Of a stretch of 64,000 bases of DNA, positions 43,562 through 52,250 are shown one piece after another. The position numbers and the translations under genes were made by a program. Every line of letters starts with the position of its first letter. Position 1 is the stretch's first letter. The stretch is from NCBI GenBank assembly GCA_943846615.1, contig OX044354.1:1753001-1817000 (forward strand). Direction: 5' to 3'. Source of the stretch: an uncultured Amylibacter sp. GTDB taxonomy: Bacteria > Pseudomonadota > Alphaproteobacteria > Rhodobacterales > Rhodobacteraceae. Under the pieces are notes generated by a model. That model was not told the origin of the DNA, did no database searches, and was given only the letters and a program-made list of their open reading frames with translations.

Positions 43562-43986
43562 GATGCGGCCTTTTTGGCGAAAACGAATGCGCCCGTTGCT
43601 TGTGCGATGGGTTTAGTTTGGTCATCTGCCCATGCGGTGGCGCGGATAAAGGCGACAGTGCGCGTAGTGTGGTACACCTGAGCGGATGCAGTCAGGGTTT
43701 GGTTTGGTGGCGCAGGGCGCATGTAATCGATACGCAGATCGATTGTTGCTGTCATGGCGGTGTTTTCGGGGTGCATGGTAACGGCCAATCCGCTGACACT
43801 GTCCAACAGAACGGATACGGGGCCGCCGTGGATGACGCCTGTTTCGGGGTCGCCGATCATTTCGGGATCATACGGCATGGTGATCGTTGCGGCACCTTCG
43901 TCTACGTCCGTGACCTGCATTCCCATTGCTTTGCACAAGGGGAGGTGTTCGGTGAAAGAAGCCTGTTGAGGGGTTGGTTTTACCAT
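43558..43986 (-). CDS. PaaI-family thioesterase
   Basis: A 142-residue hotdog protein, HLPLCKAMGMQVTDVDEGAATITMPYDPEMIGD, VIHGGPVSVLLDSVSGLAVTM, DLRIDYMRPAPPNQTLTASAQVYHTTR. It has the HGG motif and the conserved DSV helix. It is the first gene of the pair with 43064-43561; the two share only fold-level similarity. CoA-ester substrate unknown. Confidence 0.88.
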   Translation of the reverse strand: MVKPTPQQASFTEHLPLCKAMGMQVTDVDEGAATITMPYDPEMIGDPETGVIHGGPVSVLLDSVSGLAVTMHPENTAMTATIDLRIDYMRPAPPNQTLTASAQVYHTTRTVAFIRATAWADDQTKPIAQATGAFVFAKKAAS

Positions 43987-44064
43987 GATCGATACCTTTG
44001 GTTGGGACCAATGTTACAGTATTTACCGGCGCTGTCATCTGGAATGCGATCTGACGTGGCGATG

Positions 44065-44988
44065 TTAGCGGTAAAGGTCATCGAGTTTGGATTTTATCAT
44101 TGGGTTTAGCATCTCGAGGCGATCTTCTAGGCGGGTGATGTTATCGGAGGCGAATGCATTGGTTGGATGTGAACGCATATAATCGTGATAGAAATTTAAT
44201 GCGGCTTCCAAGGCGCCGTAGTAGGCGCGAAGGCCGTGGTAGTTATAGGTGAACAGCATTTCATATTCGGACATGGTGGCGATTTTTTTTCCGCAATGGC
44301 CCGCGACGCATGATTGATTTGAGGTCAACATGTGCTCGCCCATTTTTTCATGCAGTTGTGCCCAGGTGATGGCGACGGAAATGTTGCCTTTCTCTGCACG
44401 GCCGAGATCATCGATGATTTGGGTGAAGTTGGGGGTATCTTGGCCAAGTTCGATTTCCGCACGGCTGAGATAGGCGATGGGAACGCGGGCATCGATTGCC
44501 TGTGCCAATCTGGTTGCGGCGCGTTTGGGGTTTCGTGCGGTGCCCCAGCCGTTTTTATAGGCAGCGTGTTCGTAAAAGATGGCGTAGGGATAGCCAAGTT
44601 CGCGCGCTTGGCGGTTGATTTTAAGGGCTTGGGCATCGTTGCCCGATTTCAAGGTGGCGCGTCCGAGTTGGTAGACGGCGCGCAGGTCACGCATCTCTGC
44701 ATCCGAGGCGGGGGATTTAGACTTGTATTTTTCCAAGACACGCCGTGCGATGGGTTCGCATGCGTTGATTGCGCTTTGTGCACTGATGTTATTGTATTCG
44801 ACCCCATCGCGCAGGGTACGCATCGGGTCTGCTGGATTGGCCGCAGCGCGATCGCAGTCATTTGGATCGGGGGTTTTGTGCATTACGACACTGATGTCCC
44901 AATCCGAAATGTTCACATGATCCGCAAAGGTTGGCGCGGAAAGTAGGGCGAAAATGACGGGGCAAAGGATGCGTGTGTATTTGGACAT
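44065..44988 (-). CDS. Secreted Sel1/TPR-like repeat protein
   Basis: A 307-residue protein with signal peptide MSKYTRILCPVIFALLSAPTFA. The body is helical, with alternating short helix pairs (AVYQLGRATLKSGNDAQALKI, GYPYAIFYEHAAYKNGWGTA, PKRAATRLAQAIDARVPIAYL) typical of Sel1 or TPR arrays, and a final coiled part. GWGTARNPKRAATRLAQA is close to the Sel1 consensus. Such proteins are periplasmic adaptor scaffolds. One Cys pair (SCVAGHCGK) may form a disulfide. It stands alone. Confidence 0.75.
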   Translation of the reverse strand: MSKYTRILCPVIFALLSAPTFADHVNISDWDISVVMHKTPDPNDCDRAAANPADPMRTLRDGVEYNNISAQSAINACEPIARRVLEKYKSKSPASDAEMRDLRAVYQLGRATLKSGNDAQALKINRQARELGYPYAIFYEHAAYKNGWGTARNPKRAATRLAQAIDARVPIAYLSRAEIELGQDTPNFTQIIDDLGRAEKGNISVAITWAQLHEKMGEHMLTSNQSCVAGHCGKKIATMSEYEMLFTYNYHGLRAYYGALEAALNFYHDYMRSHPTNAFASDNITRLEDRLEMLNPMIKSKLDDLYR

Positions 44989-45069
44989 TTGTTCAGGGTA
45001 ACGCGGATGGTGGTTTGCGACAAATGTATTTTGTTTGCTTGCATGGCAGGAATTTTATAGCGTTCTACG

Positions 45070-45579
45070 ATGGATCGAAAATTGTTCACATTGGCGGTGC
45101 CCGAATTATCGAAACGCGATCAAGATTGGATCGACGCGCGACGGTTTGGGCGCGCGGATTATCCTGTGCCACATTTCACCGTGGCCTTTGGGATTATTAT
45201 AGATGATCAAAGTGCGTTTCTGGCACATGTCGATCGGATTGCCGCGCGTTTTGCACCAGTTGCGTTTCAGTGTAGCCGCGTAGTGTTGGGGACGGATCAT
45301 CGTGATGAAACGGGGTATACGTTTTTGGTGCCCGACGTAGGCGAAAGTGGTGTGCTGGCGTTGCACGATGCGGTTTATTCGGGGTTTGGGCAATTGGACG
45401 CGCCGTTTGTACCACATATAACGTTGGGGCGATATCCAACCGCGGCGGAAGCCAATGATGCCTGTGAGATTTTGAATAGTGAGCCGGTTTCGGTTTCGGG
45501 GGTGTTGTCCGCGTTAAGTGTGGTGGCGCAAGGCGAAGACGAGGTTTCAGACGTGGCTGTTTTCAAGCTGCGGGGGTAG
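45070..45579 (+). CDS. 2'-5' RNA ligase superfamily (2H phosphoesterase) protein
   Basis: A 169-residue protein. The two diagnostic His motifs are PHFTVAF (H35, T37) and PHITLGRY (H116, T118), 81 residues apart, at the ends of matching strands of the bilobal 2H fold. Family members hydrolyse cyclic phosphodiesters in RNA or nucleotide metabolism; the specific substrate is unknown. No ribosome-binding site of note precedes ATG 45070. It stands alone, with about 130 bases downstream that I see nothing in. Confidence 0.82.
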   Translation: MDRKLFTLAVPELSKRDQDWIDARRFGRADYPVPHFTVAFGIIIDDQSAFLAHVDRIAARFAPVAFQCSRVVLGTDHRDETGYTFLVPDVGESGVLALHDAVYSGFGQLDAPFVPHITLGRYPTAAEANDACEILNSEPVSVSGVLSALSVVAQGEDEVSDVAVFKLRG

Positions 45580-45711
45580 GTTTGTGTGGCGTTTGGTTAT
45601 TAGCGCTATTGGAGGTGAGGCCTTTTTGCTGGATCATTATCTTATGTTTTGGCATTGGCTTAAGCTGGCAACTTCATAGTAATTAGTTGAAAAAAATAAA
45701 GATGTTGGGAT

Positions 45712-46128
45712 CTAATTTTCGACGCAATTGCTGGGCAGGGTGATCATGTATGATTCTTTGTCTGATGCGTCATTCTGAAATTTCTTTAGGCAGACGGTGT
45801 CACCGCGGATTTCGCCAAAGCTTACCCTTGTCGAAACTGTTGTTAGGTTTCCGTCCGCAGTTTCCAAAAGAAGTATTATGCTCGGCGGTCTAAATTTAGA
45901 TTGGTAAGTGGTATGCGATTTAATTACACCAATTTCATGCGCAATGAAATTGCGTTCTGGGCGGATGGCCGGCCATAGGAAAAACAGAAGGAATAATCCG
46001 GTAACGCCGACTAGTAGGAACAGTTTGAGAAATTTTTTCCCGTGAAATGATGCAAGGTAATGGCGCCAAATTAATTTGCTGAGCTGGTCGGCACGTTGTT
46101 TTTGTTTTTCGTCCATTTGCGCAATCAT
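45712..46128 (-). CDS. Membrane-anchored hypothetical protein
   Basis: A protein of about 138 residues; the start is uncertain, with ATG 46128 or 46116 plausible and no clear ribosome-binding site. A charged N-terminus (MDEKQKQRADQLSKLIWRHY) leads to one transmembrane helix (KLFLLVGVTGLFLLFFLWPAI) and a beta-rich C-terminal domain that should face the periplasm (HEIGVIKSHTTYQSKF..., IRGDTVCLKKF). I recognise no family. An inverted repeat TTCAACC-AAAA-GGTTGAA (46157-46174) lies just upstream and might be an operator. Confidence 0.55.
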   Translation of the reverse strand: MIAQMDEKQKQRADQLSKLIWRHYLASFHGKKFLKLFLLVGVTGLFLLFFLWPAIRPERNFIAHEIGVIKSHTTYQSKFRPPSIILLLETADGNLTTVSTRVSFGEIRGDTVCLKKFQNDASDKESYMITLPSNCVEN

Positions 46129-46363
46129 AAGTCTGTGATGAAGTGAGTAAAGCACTTTCAACCAAAAGGTTGAATTAGGGTTTTGGCGTGGAATCCGTGA
46201 AGTTGATTGAATTTTAGCTGTGTCAGCACGTCGCGCTTGAAAATTTATACATTATTATCAGGAGGTTATGCTCTAGTTTTCAACAGCCAAATCCGTTGAC
46301 TCTGAGCTCCCCCCGCCCTATTACCACCCCAACTGTTCCCGCCTATGTGCATCGGAGTGTTTT

Positions 46364-46714
46364 ATGGCTGATCAAATCGACCCGAAACGTTTGAATGCAC
46401 TGGAAGAGAAGTTGGATGCCAAGCGGAAGGGGCCTGAAAAGGAACCGAAGCATGAGAACCACTACTCTGCCGCGCAATTGGGTTGGCGAATGGTGACCGA
46501 GTTGGTTGTCGGCATGCTGATGGGACTTGGTTTTGGATATGGTCTGGATTACATGTTTGGCACTTTGCCGATCTTCCTGATCATTTTCACGTTGTTGGGC
46601 TTTGCCGCCGGTGTACGCACGATGATGCGCTCGGCAGAGGAAGTTCAACGAAAGAATTCGACGGCGGCAGATTTGCCCGCTGGTGACGCAGATATGTACG
46701 ACGACGAAGATTAG
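46364..46714 (+). CDS. atpI: ATP synthase accessory protein AtpI
   Basis: A 116-residue protein: charged N-terminal helix ([23 protein letters not shown]), two transmembrane helices ([43 protein letters not shown]) and an acidic tail. This is the AtpI/AtpZ family that precedes the F0 genes in alphaproteobacteria and helps c-ring assembly or Mg/Ca supply. It is the first gene of the F0 operon; about 200 bases upstream hold the promoter. Confidence 0.9.
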   Translation: MADQIDPKRLNALEEKLDAKRKGPEKEPKHENHYSAAQLGWRMVTELVVGMLMGLGFGYGLDYMFGTLPIFLIIFTLLGFAAGVRTMMRSAEEVQRKNSTAADLPAGDADMYDDED

Positions 46715-46739
46715 TCGTCAGAGAAGAAGGAACAGACAC

Positions 46740-47492
46740 GTGGCAACAGAAGAAGCAGGCAACGGTTTTAACATCCACCCGATGGATCAGTTCGAAATCA
46801 CCAACCTATTCGGTGGTGGGCCAATTCACTGGTACAGCTTTACCAATGCCACATTGTGGATGGGTTTGGCGATTGTTGCTGTGATTTTGTTGTTGGTTGT
46901 TGGCACACGCAAGCGCGCAACGGTTCCATCGCGTTCACAAAGTATCGCAGAATTGATGTACGGTTTCGTTTACACAATGATCGAAGATGTTGCCGGTAAA
47001 GAAGGTTTGAAATTCTTCCCTTACATTTTCACGCTGTTTATCTTCGTATTGATCTCAAATTTCCTTGGCTTACTGCCAATGTCATTCACAACAACATCAC
47101 ACATTGCTGTAACAGCTTGTTTGGCGATGGCGGTTTTCTTGACCGTTACTGCGCTAGGCTTTTACAAAAACGGCGCTAAGTTTCTAGGGTTGTTCTGGGT
47201 ATCATCTGCGCCTTTGGCATTGCGTCCAATCTTGGCCGTGATCGAGTTGATTTCATACTTCGTTCGCCCTGTTAGCCACTCTATCCGTCTTGCGGGTAAC
47301 GTTATGGCGGGTCACGCGGTGATCAAAGTTTTCGCTGGTTTCGCTGGCGCATTGGGTATCTGGGCGGCATTGCCGATCGTATCCATCACAGCAGTATATG
47401 GTTTGGAGGTCCTGGTGGCCGGTATCCAAGCATATGTTTTCACTATTCTGACGTGCGTGTATCTTAACGATGCTCTGCATCCGAGCCACTAA
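46740..47492 (+). CDS. atpB: F0F1 ATP synthase subunit a
   Basis: A 250-residue membrane protein from GTG 46740, eight bases after GAAGGAAC. The conserved proton-path Arg is in [17 protein letters not shown], and [36 protein letters not shown] and [21 protein letters not shown] are family segments. Subunit a forms the proton half-channels next to the c-ring. The gene order I-a-c-b'-b is typical of alphaproteobacteria, with the F1 genes elsewhere. Confidence 0.96.
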   Translation: MATEEAGNGFNIHPMDQFEITNLFGGGPIHWYSFTNATLWMGLAIVAVILLLVVGTRKRATVPSRSQSIAELMYGFVYTMIEDVAGKEGLKFFPYIFTLFIFVLISNFLGLLPMSFTTTSHIAVTACLAMAVFLTVTALGFYKNGAKFLGLFWVSSAPLALRPILAVIELISYFVRPVSHSIRLAGNVMAGHAVIKVFAGFAGALGIWAALPIVSITAVYGLEVLVAGIQAYVFTILTCVYLNDALHPSH

Positions 47493-47538
47493 CGTCTGAA
47501 CAACTAATCTATCTATTCCATCAAAAGGAGAAATCGTC

Positions 47539-47775
47539 ATGGAAGGTAATATCGCAGAATTGGGTCAATACATTGGTGCAGGCTTGGCTTGTATTGGTAT
47601 GGGCGGCGCCGGTATCGGTGTGGGTACAGTTGCAGGTAACTTCCTGTCAGGTGCTCTTCGCAACCCAGCAGCAGCTGGCGCGCAAACTGCAACATTGTTC
47701 ATCGGCATCGCGTTTGCCGAAGCTTTGGGTATCTTCTCGTTCCTAGTAGCATTGCTACTTATGTTTGCTGTTTAA
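47539..47775 (+). CDS. atpE: F0F1 ATP synthase subunit c
   Basis: A 78-residue two-helix proteolipid. The [11 protein letters not shown] glycine motif packs the ring, the polar loop is RNP, and the proton-binding Glu is E61 in [20 protein letters not shown] precedes ATG 47539. Confidence 0.97.
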   Translation: MEGNIAELGQYIGAGLACIGMGGAGIGVGTVAGNFLSGALRNPAAAGAQTATLFIGIAFAEALGIFSFLVALLLMFAV

Positions 47776-47860
47776 GCAAAAGACGAGTGTGTAGGTTCGC
47801 CTGCACGAATTGATATACGGGCGCGGTTTGGCCGCGTTCGTTTCCCAAACGGAGAGCAAA

Positions 47861-48397
47861 ATGGCTGATACATCACATGGTGCTGCCGCAGGTGCAGAAT
47901 CTGCTCCTGGCATGCCACAGTTGGATTTTTCGACGTTTCCAAACCAGATATTCTGGTTGGTTGTTACGTTGGTGGTCCTGTATCTAATTCTAAGCCGCAT
48001 TGCATTGCCACGCATTGCATCTGTTTTAGCTGAACGTCAGGGCGCGATACAACGCGACTTGGACAAGGCTGAAGAGATGAAACGCGCTGCGGTGGACGCT
48101 GAGAATGCTTATAACAAAGCATTGGCAGATGCCCGCCAACAGGCAAACGAAATCGTGGCTGAAACGAAAGCGGAAATCCAAAAAGATTTGGACAAAGCGA
48201 TCGCCAAAGCAGACGCAGAAATTGCAGCGAAAGCCGCAGAATCTGAGACTGCTATTGCAGCCATTCGCGACAGCGCAACCAAGTCTGTACAGACCGTTGC
48301 GAACACCACAGCAGCAGACATCGTTAAGTCGGTTATGCCAGGTGCTGGTGATGCGAAAACAATCAAAGCAGCAGTTGCTGCGATCATGAAAGGGTAA
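47861..48397 (+). CDS. atpX: F0F1 ATP synthase subunit b' (AtpX/AtpG type)
   Basis: A 178-residue stator subunit. [20 protein letters not shown] leads to one transmembrane helix ([20 protein letters not shown]) and a long amphipathic coiled coil rich in Ala, Lys and Glu. This is the b' form that pairs with b in alphaproteobacteria. ATG 47861 follows GGAGAGCAAA. Five bases separate it from atpF. Confidence 0.92.
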   Translation: MADTSHGAAAGAESAPGMPQLDFSTFPNQIFWLVVTLVVLYLILSRIALPRIASVLAERQGAIQRDLDKAEEMKRAAVDAENAYNKALADARQQANEIVAETKAEIQKDLDKAIAKADAEIAAKAAESETAIAAIRDSATKSVQTVANTTAADIVKSVMPGAGDAKTIKAAVAAIMKG

Positions 48398-48401
48398 TCA
48401 A

Positions 48402-48959
48402 ATGCGCGTTATTTTAACATCATTATTCGCCCTTTCAGCCAGCCCAGTGATGGCGGCCTCTGGTCCGTTTTTGTCACTGAACAACACCAACTTTGTTGTG
48501 TTGTTGGCGTTCCTATTGTTCATCGCCGTATTGGTGTACCTAAAGGTACCTGGTAAAATCGGTGGCATGCTGGACGAACGTGCAGTGGGTATTCAAGGCG
48601 AATTGGACGAAGCCCGTTCATTGCGCGAAGAAGCCCAAAGCATTTTGGCTGACTACGAGCGCAAGCAAAAAGAAGTTCAAGGCCAAGCGGATCAAATCGT
48701 TGCCAATGCTAAAGAAGAAGCAAAAGCAGCGGCTGTGACAGCCAAGGACGATCTGAAGGCATCTATCAAACGTCGTTTGGCAGCAGCCCAAGATCAGATT
48801 GCATCTGCGGAAGCGGGCGCGATTAAAGAAGTGAAAGATACGGCTGTATCTGTTGCTGTTGCTGCGGCGCAAGACGTGATTGCCAACGGCATGAAAGCGA
48901 AAGAAGCGGGCGATCTGATCGACGCTGCGATTGCTGACGTTGGTGAAAAGCTGCACTGA
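48402..48959 (+). CDS. atpF: F0F1 ATP synthase subunit b
   Basis: A 185-residue protein. A cleavable-looking N-terminal stretch (MRVILTSLFALSASPVMAA) precedes the membrane helix (NTNFVVLLAFLLFIAVLVYLKVP) and the stator coiled coil (GELDEARSLREEAQSILADYE). It is the last F0 gene and is followed by a terminator. Confidence 0.94.
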   Translation: MRVILTSLFALSASPVMAASGPFLSLNNTNFVVLLAFLLFIAVLVYLKVPGKIGGMLDERAVGIQGELDEARSLREEAQSILADYERKQKEVQGQADQIVANAKEEAKAAAVTAKDDLKASIKRRLAAAQDQIASAEAGAIKEVKDTAVSVAVAAAQDVIANGMKAKEAGDLIDAAIADVGEKLH

Positions 48960-48983
48960 TCTGAATTAGATAAGAAATTTTAG

Positions 48984-49009
48984 AACCCCGTTGGCGATGC
49001 CTGCGGGGT
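48984..49009 (+). terminator. Rho-independent terminator of the F0 operon
   Basis: AACCCCG (48984-48990) pairs with CGGGGTT (49003-49009), followed by TTATTTT, 25 bases after the atpF stop. Confidence 0.8.
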
Positions 49010-49027
49010 TTTATTTTGCACATTGAC

Positions 49028-49051
49028 ATATGATACCTTTTGGTATCATAT
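49028..49051 (+). promoter_or_regulatory. Operator palindrome upstream of the ArsR-SRPBCC pair
   Basis: Perfect ten-base arms ATATGATACC and GGTATCATAT around TTTT. TTGACA (49023-49028) lies at its left edge as a likely -35, and the palindrome spans the -35/-10 spacer, so the ArsR product encoded eight bases downstream would block RNA polymerase and repress its own operon. Confidence 0.75.
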
Positions 49052-49058
49052 TGGTGGC

Positions 49059-49379
49059 ATGATACAGATACCGACACAGACGTTTAAGGCATTGGGTGAT
49101 CCGACACGGCAACAGATTTTGGGGTTGTTGGCGGATAGGGAGTTAACCATCGCACAGGTGGCGGGGCATTTTGATATGACCCGTGCGGGTGTGAAAAAGC
49201 ATATGAAAATTTTGGAAGAGGGGCGGTTGATTACCGTCACCCCCAAAGGGCGCGAACGGTTGAATACGTTGAACCGTGATGGGTTCGACATGGTTTCCGA
49301 TTGGGTTGGGTATTTTGATCAGTTCTGGGATGACAAATTAAACGCGCTGAAGGCGCTGGTAGAGGAAGATATGAAATGA
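49059..49379 (+). CDS. ArsR-family regulator of the SRPBCC gene
   Basis: A 106-residue winged-helix protein from ATG 49059: TQTFKALGDPTRQQILGLLADRE, recognition helix FDMTRAGVKKHMKILEEGRL, wing VTPKGRERLNTL. The upstream in-frame start would lie in the operator and is rejected. ArsR proteins paired with an AHSA1/SRPBCC gene are a common autoregulated cassette. It overlaps the next gene by four bases. Confidence 0.9.
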   Translation: MIQIPTQTFKALGDPTRQQILGLLADRELTIAQVAGHFDMTRAGVKKHMKILEEGRLITVTPKGRERLNTLNRDGFDMVSDWVGYFDQFWDDKLNALKALVEEDMK

Positions 49380-49783
49380 AGAATTCAGAGATTATTAAGA
49401 CGGTGTTTTTGCCTGTGGATATGAAAACCGCCTGGGGGTATTTGACGGAACCTGATAAGTTGGCGAAGTGGTTTCACGCGCCCAAGACGCCATTAGCGGC
49501 GGGCGAGGATTATGTTTTGTATGGCACGGACAGTGGAAATAAGATGTGCTGGGGCCATGTTTCAGTTGCGAACCCGCATAGCGAATTGGCTTACTCATTC
49601 AGCATCACACCCGCACCCGATTTGGAAACACAGGTGCATTGGGCGTTGGATGAATTGGACGGTGGCACACGGATTACGATGACGCACACCGGTGTTGGTG
49701 CGGCGGGCATGGGGTTGTTGTCTGGGCTGGACGTTGGTTGGGACAAGCATTTCGCATCACTGCGTGGGGCGGTTTCAACATAG
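49376..49783 (+). CDS. SRPBCC/AHSA1-domain protein
   Basis: A 135-residue START-like fold: VFLPVDMKTAWGYLTEPDKLAKWFHAPKTPL, SITPAPDLETQVHWALDELDGGTRITMTHTG and the C-terminal helix GWDKHFASLRGAV. These proteins bind hydrophobic ligands. Its ligand may be the effector sensed by its ArsR partner. The final FASLRGAV codons are duplicated at 50626-50650. Confidence 0.87.
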   Translation: MKNSEIIKTVFLPVDMKTAWGYLTEPDKLAKWFHAPKTPLAAGEDYVLYGTDSGNKMCWGHVSVANPHSELAYSFSITPAPDLETQVHWALDELDGGTRITMTHTGVGAAGMGLLSGLDVGWDKHFASLRGAVST

Positions 49784-49877
49784 GAATTGTTCTTTTCCAT
49801 AGTAAAGTTTGTGGCTTAGCCGATGGGGTGTACTTGTCGGTTGAAGCTACAATCCCAGATGACATCTCTATTCTACA

Positions 49878-50528
49878 ATGCTAGAAAACGGCATGGAAAT
49901 AATATTAGATATCCTGCCGTTGATCCTTGCTTTTTCGCTGACGAGTACGATCATTGAACTGACCCCTGGCCCGAATATGGGCTACCTTGCTGTACTTAGT
50001 GCGACAAATGGACGGCGTGCTGGTTTTGCCGCTGTTGCGGGTATCGCGCTTGGATTGCTTGTGCTTGGAATTGCTGCGGCGCTTGGATTGGCGGCGGCCA
50101 TATCTGCCTCGCCAATTTTATACCAAATTATTCGTTGGGCAGGCATCGCCTATCTATTTTGGCTGGCTTATGAGGGTTGGCAAGAGAGTTCAGAACCAAT
50201 TTCTGAAGCGAGCGACGAGCGCCAAAAGCCTAGTAAGTATTTCCTACGTGGGTTGGGCACAAACCTGTTGAATCCAAAGGCGGGCCTTTTCTATGTTGTA
50301 ATGCTGCCGACATTTATTTCCCCAGATCATTCCGTGATGTTTCAGACGGTTATTTTGTCGATCATCTTCGTTGTGATTGCGACGCTTATTCATACGTGCG
50401 TCGTGGCTTTGGCTGGTTATGCCACGGGCTTTTTGAATAATCCTCGGCGTTATAAACTGGCCCGCCGAATACTTTCCTTCGCGTTGGCGTTAATTGCGAT
50501 ATGGTTTACGTGGTCAACCCGATTGTAG
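49878..50528 (+). CDS. LysE/RhtB-family exporter
   Basis: A 216-residue protein with six hydrophobic helices: IELTPGPNMGYLAVLSATNGRRAGFAAVAGIALG is the LysE-type N-terminal signature, and FLRGLGTNLLNPKAGLFYVVMLPTF the central one. The family exports amino acids and homoserine lactones. The start could be ATG 49878 or 49893. It stands alone between the SRPBCC gene and a sequence scar. Confidence 0.9.
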   Translation: MLENGMEIILDILPLILAFSLTSTIIELTPGPNMGYLAVLSATNGRRAGFAAVAGIALGLLVLGIAAALGLAAAISASPILYQIIRWAGIAYLFWLAYEGWQESSEPISEASDERQKPSKYFLRGLGTNLLNPKAGLFYVVMLPTFISPDHSVMFQTVILSIIFVVIATLIHTCVVALAGYATGFLNNPRRYKLARRILSFALALIAIWFTWSTRL

Positions 50529-50587
50529 AGGGTTTGAAAACACTGTTATCGCCCATTCTATTTGACCCGCGAAGATATGTATCCGCA

Positions 50588-50650
50588 CTGACCGTGTGAT
50601 CCGAGCGCAGCTTGGCTATTCCTTGTTCGCATCACTACGTGGGGCGGTTT
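50588..50650. pseudogene. Chimeric scar of two gene 3' ends
   Basis: Bases 50626-50650 repeat the SRPBCC gene end at 49751-49775 with one mismatch in 25, and in frame read FASLRGAV then a stop. Bases 50591-50620 match the GntR gene end (51441-51470) at 24 of 30 positions; on the minus strand they read IAKLRSDHTV against IAKLRLDHAV. Both gene bodies are missing, so this is a remnant of duplicated or rearranged neighbours. Confidence 0.6.
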
Positions 50651-50978
50651 AGGCGGGGGTGAATGCCGTAGTGATGTAATTGTCGTCCGTGTATTCGATG
50701 CCAAGTGACAATAGGCAGGGTTGGGAGAGTTGTTGTTCCATCTCCGTCTGCAACTTGGATAATAAATCCTGTGTATATGCGTCATCGCGGTGGGATTTGG
50801 TTAGCATGGAAATTTCCAACAGGCAGTGGGTGTGGTGAAAAATTTCAGCGGGGTAAGCGCGGCCTTTGACTTCGCCGGTGCTGGTGTCGTGGCCGTGAAT
50901 TACGGTTTCGATGGCGACCAGAAATGCGGTTGCGTCGATGTTTAAGTCGCTGGTGAATTTTAGGTCTACGTGGGGCAT
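50649..50978 (-). CDS. 5-carboxymethyl-2-hydroxymuconate isomerase-like protein (tautomerase fold)
   Basis: A 109-residue protein, MPHVDLKFTSDLNIDATAFL, in which Pro2 would be the catalytic N-terminal proline after Met removal, as in CHMI (HpaF/HpcD). HCLLEISMLTKSHRDDAYTQDLLSKLQTEMEQQL and IEYTDDNY fit the family. CHMI acts in homoprotocatechuate breakdown, but no other genes of that path are here, so a relative with another substrate is possible. Third gene of the GntR-led operon. Confidence 0.78.
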   Translation of the reverse strand: MPHVDLKFTSDLNIDATAFLVAIETVIHGHDTSTGEVKGRAYPAEIFHHTHCLLEISMLTKSHRDDAYTQDLLSKLQTEMEQQLSQPCLLSLGIEYTDDNYITTAFTPA

Positions 50979-51055
50979 TGGTCTGGTTCCGTTGGCTGAT
51001 GTCGTGGTGTGATAAGAGGAATGCCACCTTACAGCAAGGCCTCGGCAATTATATA

Positions 51056-51424
51056 TTACGCGTAAACGGGAGTACCTTGATGAAAACGTAATCGCCATTT
51101 TCCATCCATACGGCACCAGATTGATGATCGGTTGGCGATTTCTGTTTTCGTGCCGTAAATAATTTGGCTGACATAGGTCACTTGGACAACATCATGTGTT
51201 AAATGCCGCGCCTTGAATTCGGGCAATGGGATGACCGCGTTGATTGGTTCTGATGCATCTTGATCAAACAGCAGATCATCCAGATCATAAACCCTGCCAG
51301 ATCGGCCAAATTCGACAATGTCATCGGCGAAGGTTTCGCGCATGATTGAGGGATTGAAACGTGTATCGGCGCGCCACAGGCTCTCTTCTAATTGTGTGAT
51401 TTCCGTCAGGGTTTTGGAATCCAT
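51056..51424 (-). CDS. DUF4440 (NTF2-like) family protein
   Basis: A 122-residue NTF2/SnoaL-like cone fold: ITQLEESLWRADTRFNPSIMRETFADDIVEFGRSGRVYDLDDLL, then VVQVTYVSQIIYG and MDGKWRLRFHQGTPV. The pattern is DUF4440. Members are often small-molecule binding or isomerase proteins. It lies six bases after the GntR gene, so is co-transcribed. Confidence 0.85.
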   Translation of the reverse strand: MDSKTLTEITQLEESLWRADTRFNPSIMRETFADDIVEFGRSGRVYDLDDLLFDQDASEPINAVIPLPEFKARHLTHDVVQVTYVSQIIYGTKTEIANRSSIWCRMDGKWRLRFHQGTPVYA

Positions 51425-51430
51425 GAAAGG

Positions 51431-52198
51431 CTATCCTTTGACCGCGTGATCCAAGCGTAACTTGGCGATCTCTTCATGCGCCTCTGCCTTCTTGGCGTCC
51501 TGCATACATGTTTCGATATAGCTCATATGCGTATCAACAGCCCCGCGTGCGGCGATAGGATCGCGTGCCATAATCGCATCGCAAATGGCGCGGTGTTGTT
51601 CCAGTAGGGCGTCGCGCGTCGCCGCTTGGTTAAACATAACTTGGCGGTTATAGAACACGCCCTTTTTCAACATGTCGAACATGGAACGCACCATGTGCAG
51701 GAGGAAGACGTTGTGCGAGGCCTCTATTATTGCCATGTGGAATTCGGCGTCTAATGTGGCCTCTCGCTCTGTGTCTTGGGCATCATGGGCGGTGGTCATT
51801 TGATCCATGATGGTTTGGATGACTTTGCGGTCTGTTTCCGAGCCCAATGTGGCAGCACGTTCAGCAGCCATGCCCTCTAAATCCCTGCGGAAAGAGAGGT
51901 AATCGAACACCGCTTCGTCGTGGGTGGAGAAGAGGTTTGTGAGGGGTGGTGTGAAGGCGTTGCCCAGAAGATCAGCGACGAAAATACCTGCGCTGGCTTT
52001 GGTAGTGAGGAGGCCGCTGTCCTGTAGTGTTGCAATTGCCTCGCGCAATGATGGGCGGGATACGCCGAGGCGTTCGGCGAGGTCGCGTTCCGATGGCAGG
52101 CGTTCGCCGCCGCGTAGGATGCCACGCAGGATGAGCTGTTCGATTTGCAGCACGACACTGTCGGCGATGCGTTCGGTTTGGATTTTTTGAAAAGGCAT
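51431..52198 (-). CDS. FadR-subfamily GntR transcriptional regulator (FCD domain)
   Basis: A 255-residue regulator from ATG 52198. The N-terminal winged helix (ERIADSVVLQIEQLILRGILRGGERLPSERDLAERLGVSRPSLREAI) is followed by an FCD ligand-binding domain with metal-site candidates (AEFHMAIIEASHN, and the DALLEQHRAICDAI and DTHMSYIE helices). FCD regulators bind small organic acids. It heads an operon with DUF4440 and the isomerase, and a long palindrome covers its ribosome-binding site. Confidence 0.92.
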   Translation of the reverse strand: MPFQKIQTERIADSVVLQIEQLILRGILRGGERLPSERDLAERLGVSRPSLREAIATLQDSGLLTTKASAGIFVADLLGNAFTPPLTNLFSTHDEAVFDYLSFRRDLEGMAAERAATLGSETDRKVIQTIMDQMTTAHDAQDTEREATLDAEFHMAIIEASHNVFLLHMVRSMFDMLKKGVFYNRQVMFNQAATRDALLEQHRAICDAIMARDPIAARGAVDTHMSYIETCMQDAKKAEAHEEIAKLRLDHAVKG

Positions 52199-52204
52199 GT
52201 ACGG

Positions 52205-52239
52205 CTCCAGATTGGTCAAATTGTATGACCAATCTGGAG
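52205..52239 (-). promoter_or_regulatory. GntR/FadR-type operator overlapping the ribosome-binding site
   Basis: CTCCAGATTGGTCA (52205-52218) and TGACCAATCTGGAG (52226-52239) are perfect 14-base arms around AATTGTA. The core TTGGTCA-TGACCAA matches the FadR-type TTGGT/ACCAA consensus. The GGAG that serves the GntR start lies inside an arm, so the transcript could also fold over it. Confidence 0.8.
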
Positions 52240-52250
52240 TCAGTGCAAGG

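Noticed and set aside
46261..46273. GGAGG followed by ATG CTC TAG, a two-codon frame upstream of atpI
   Set aside because: Too short to judge; a chance match is as likely.
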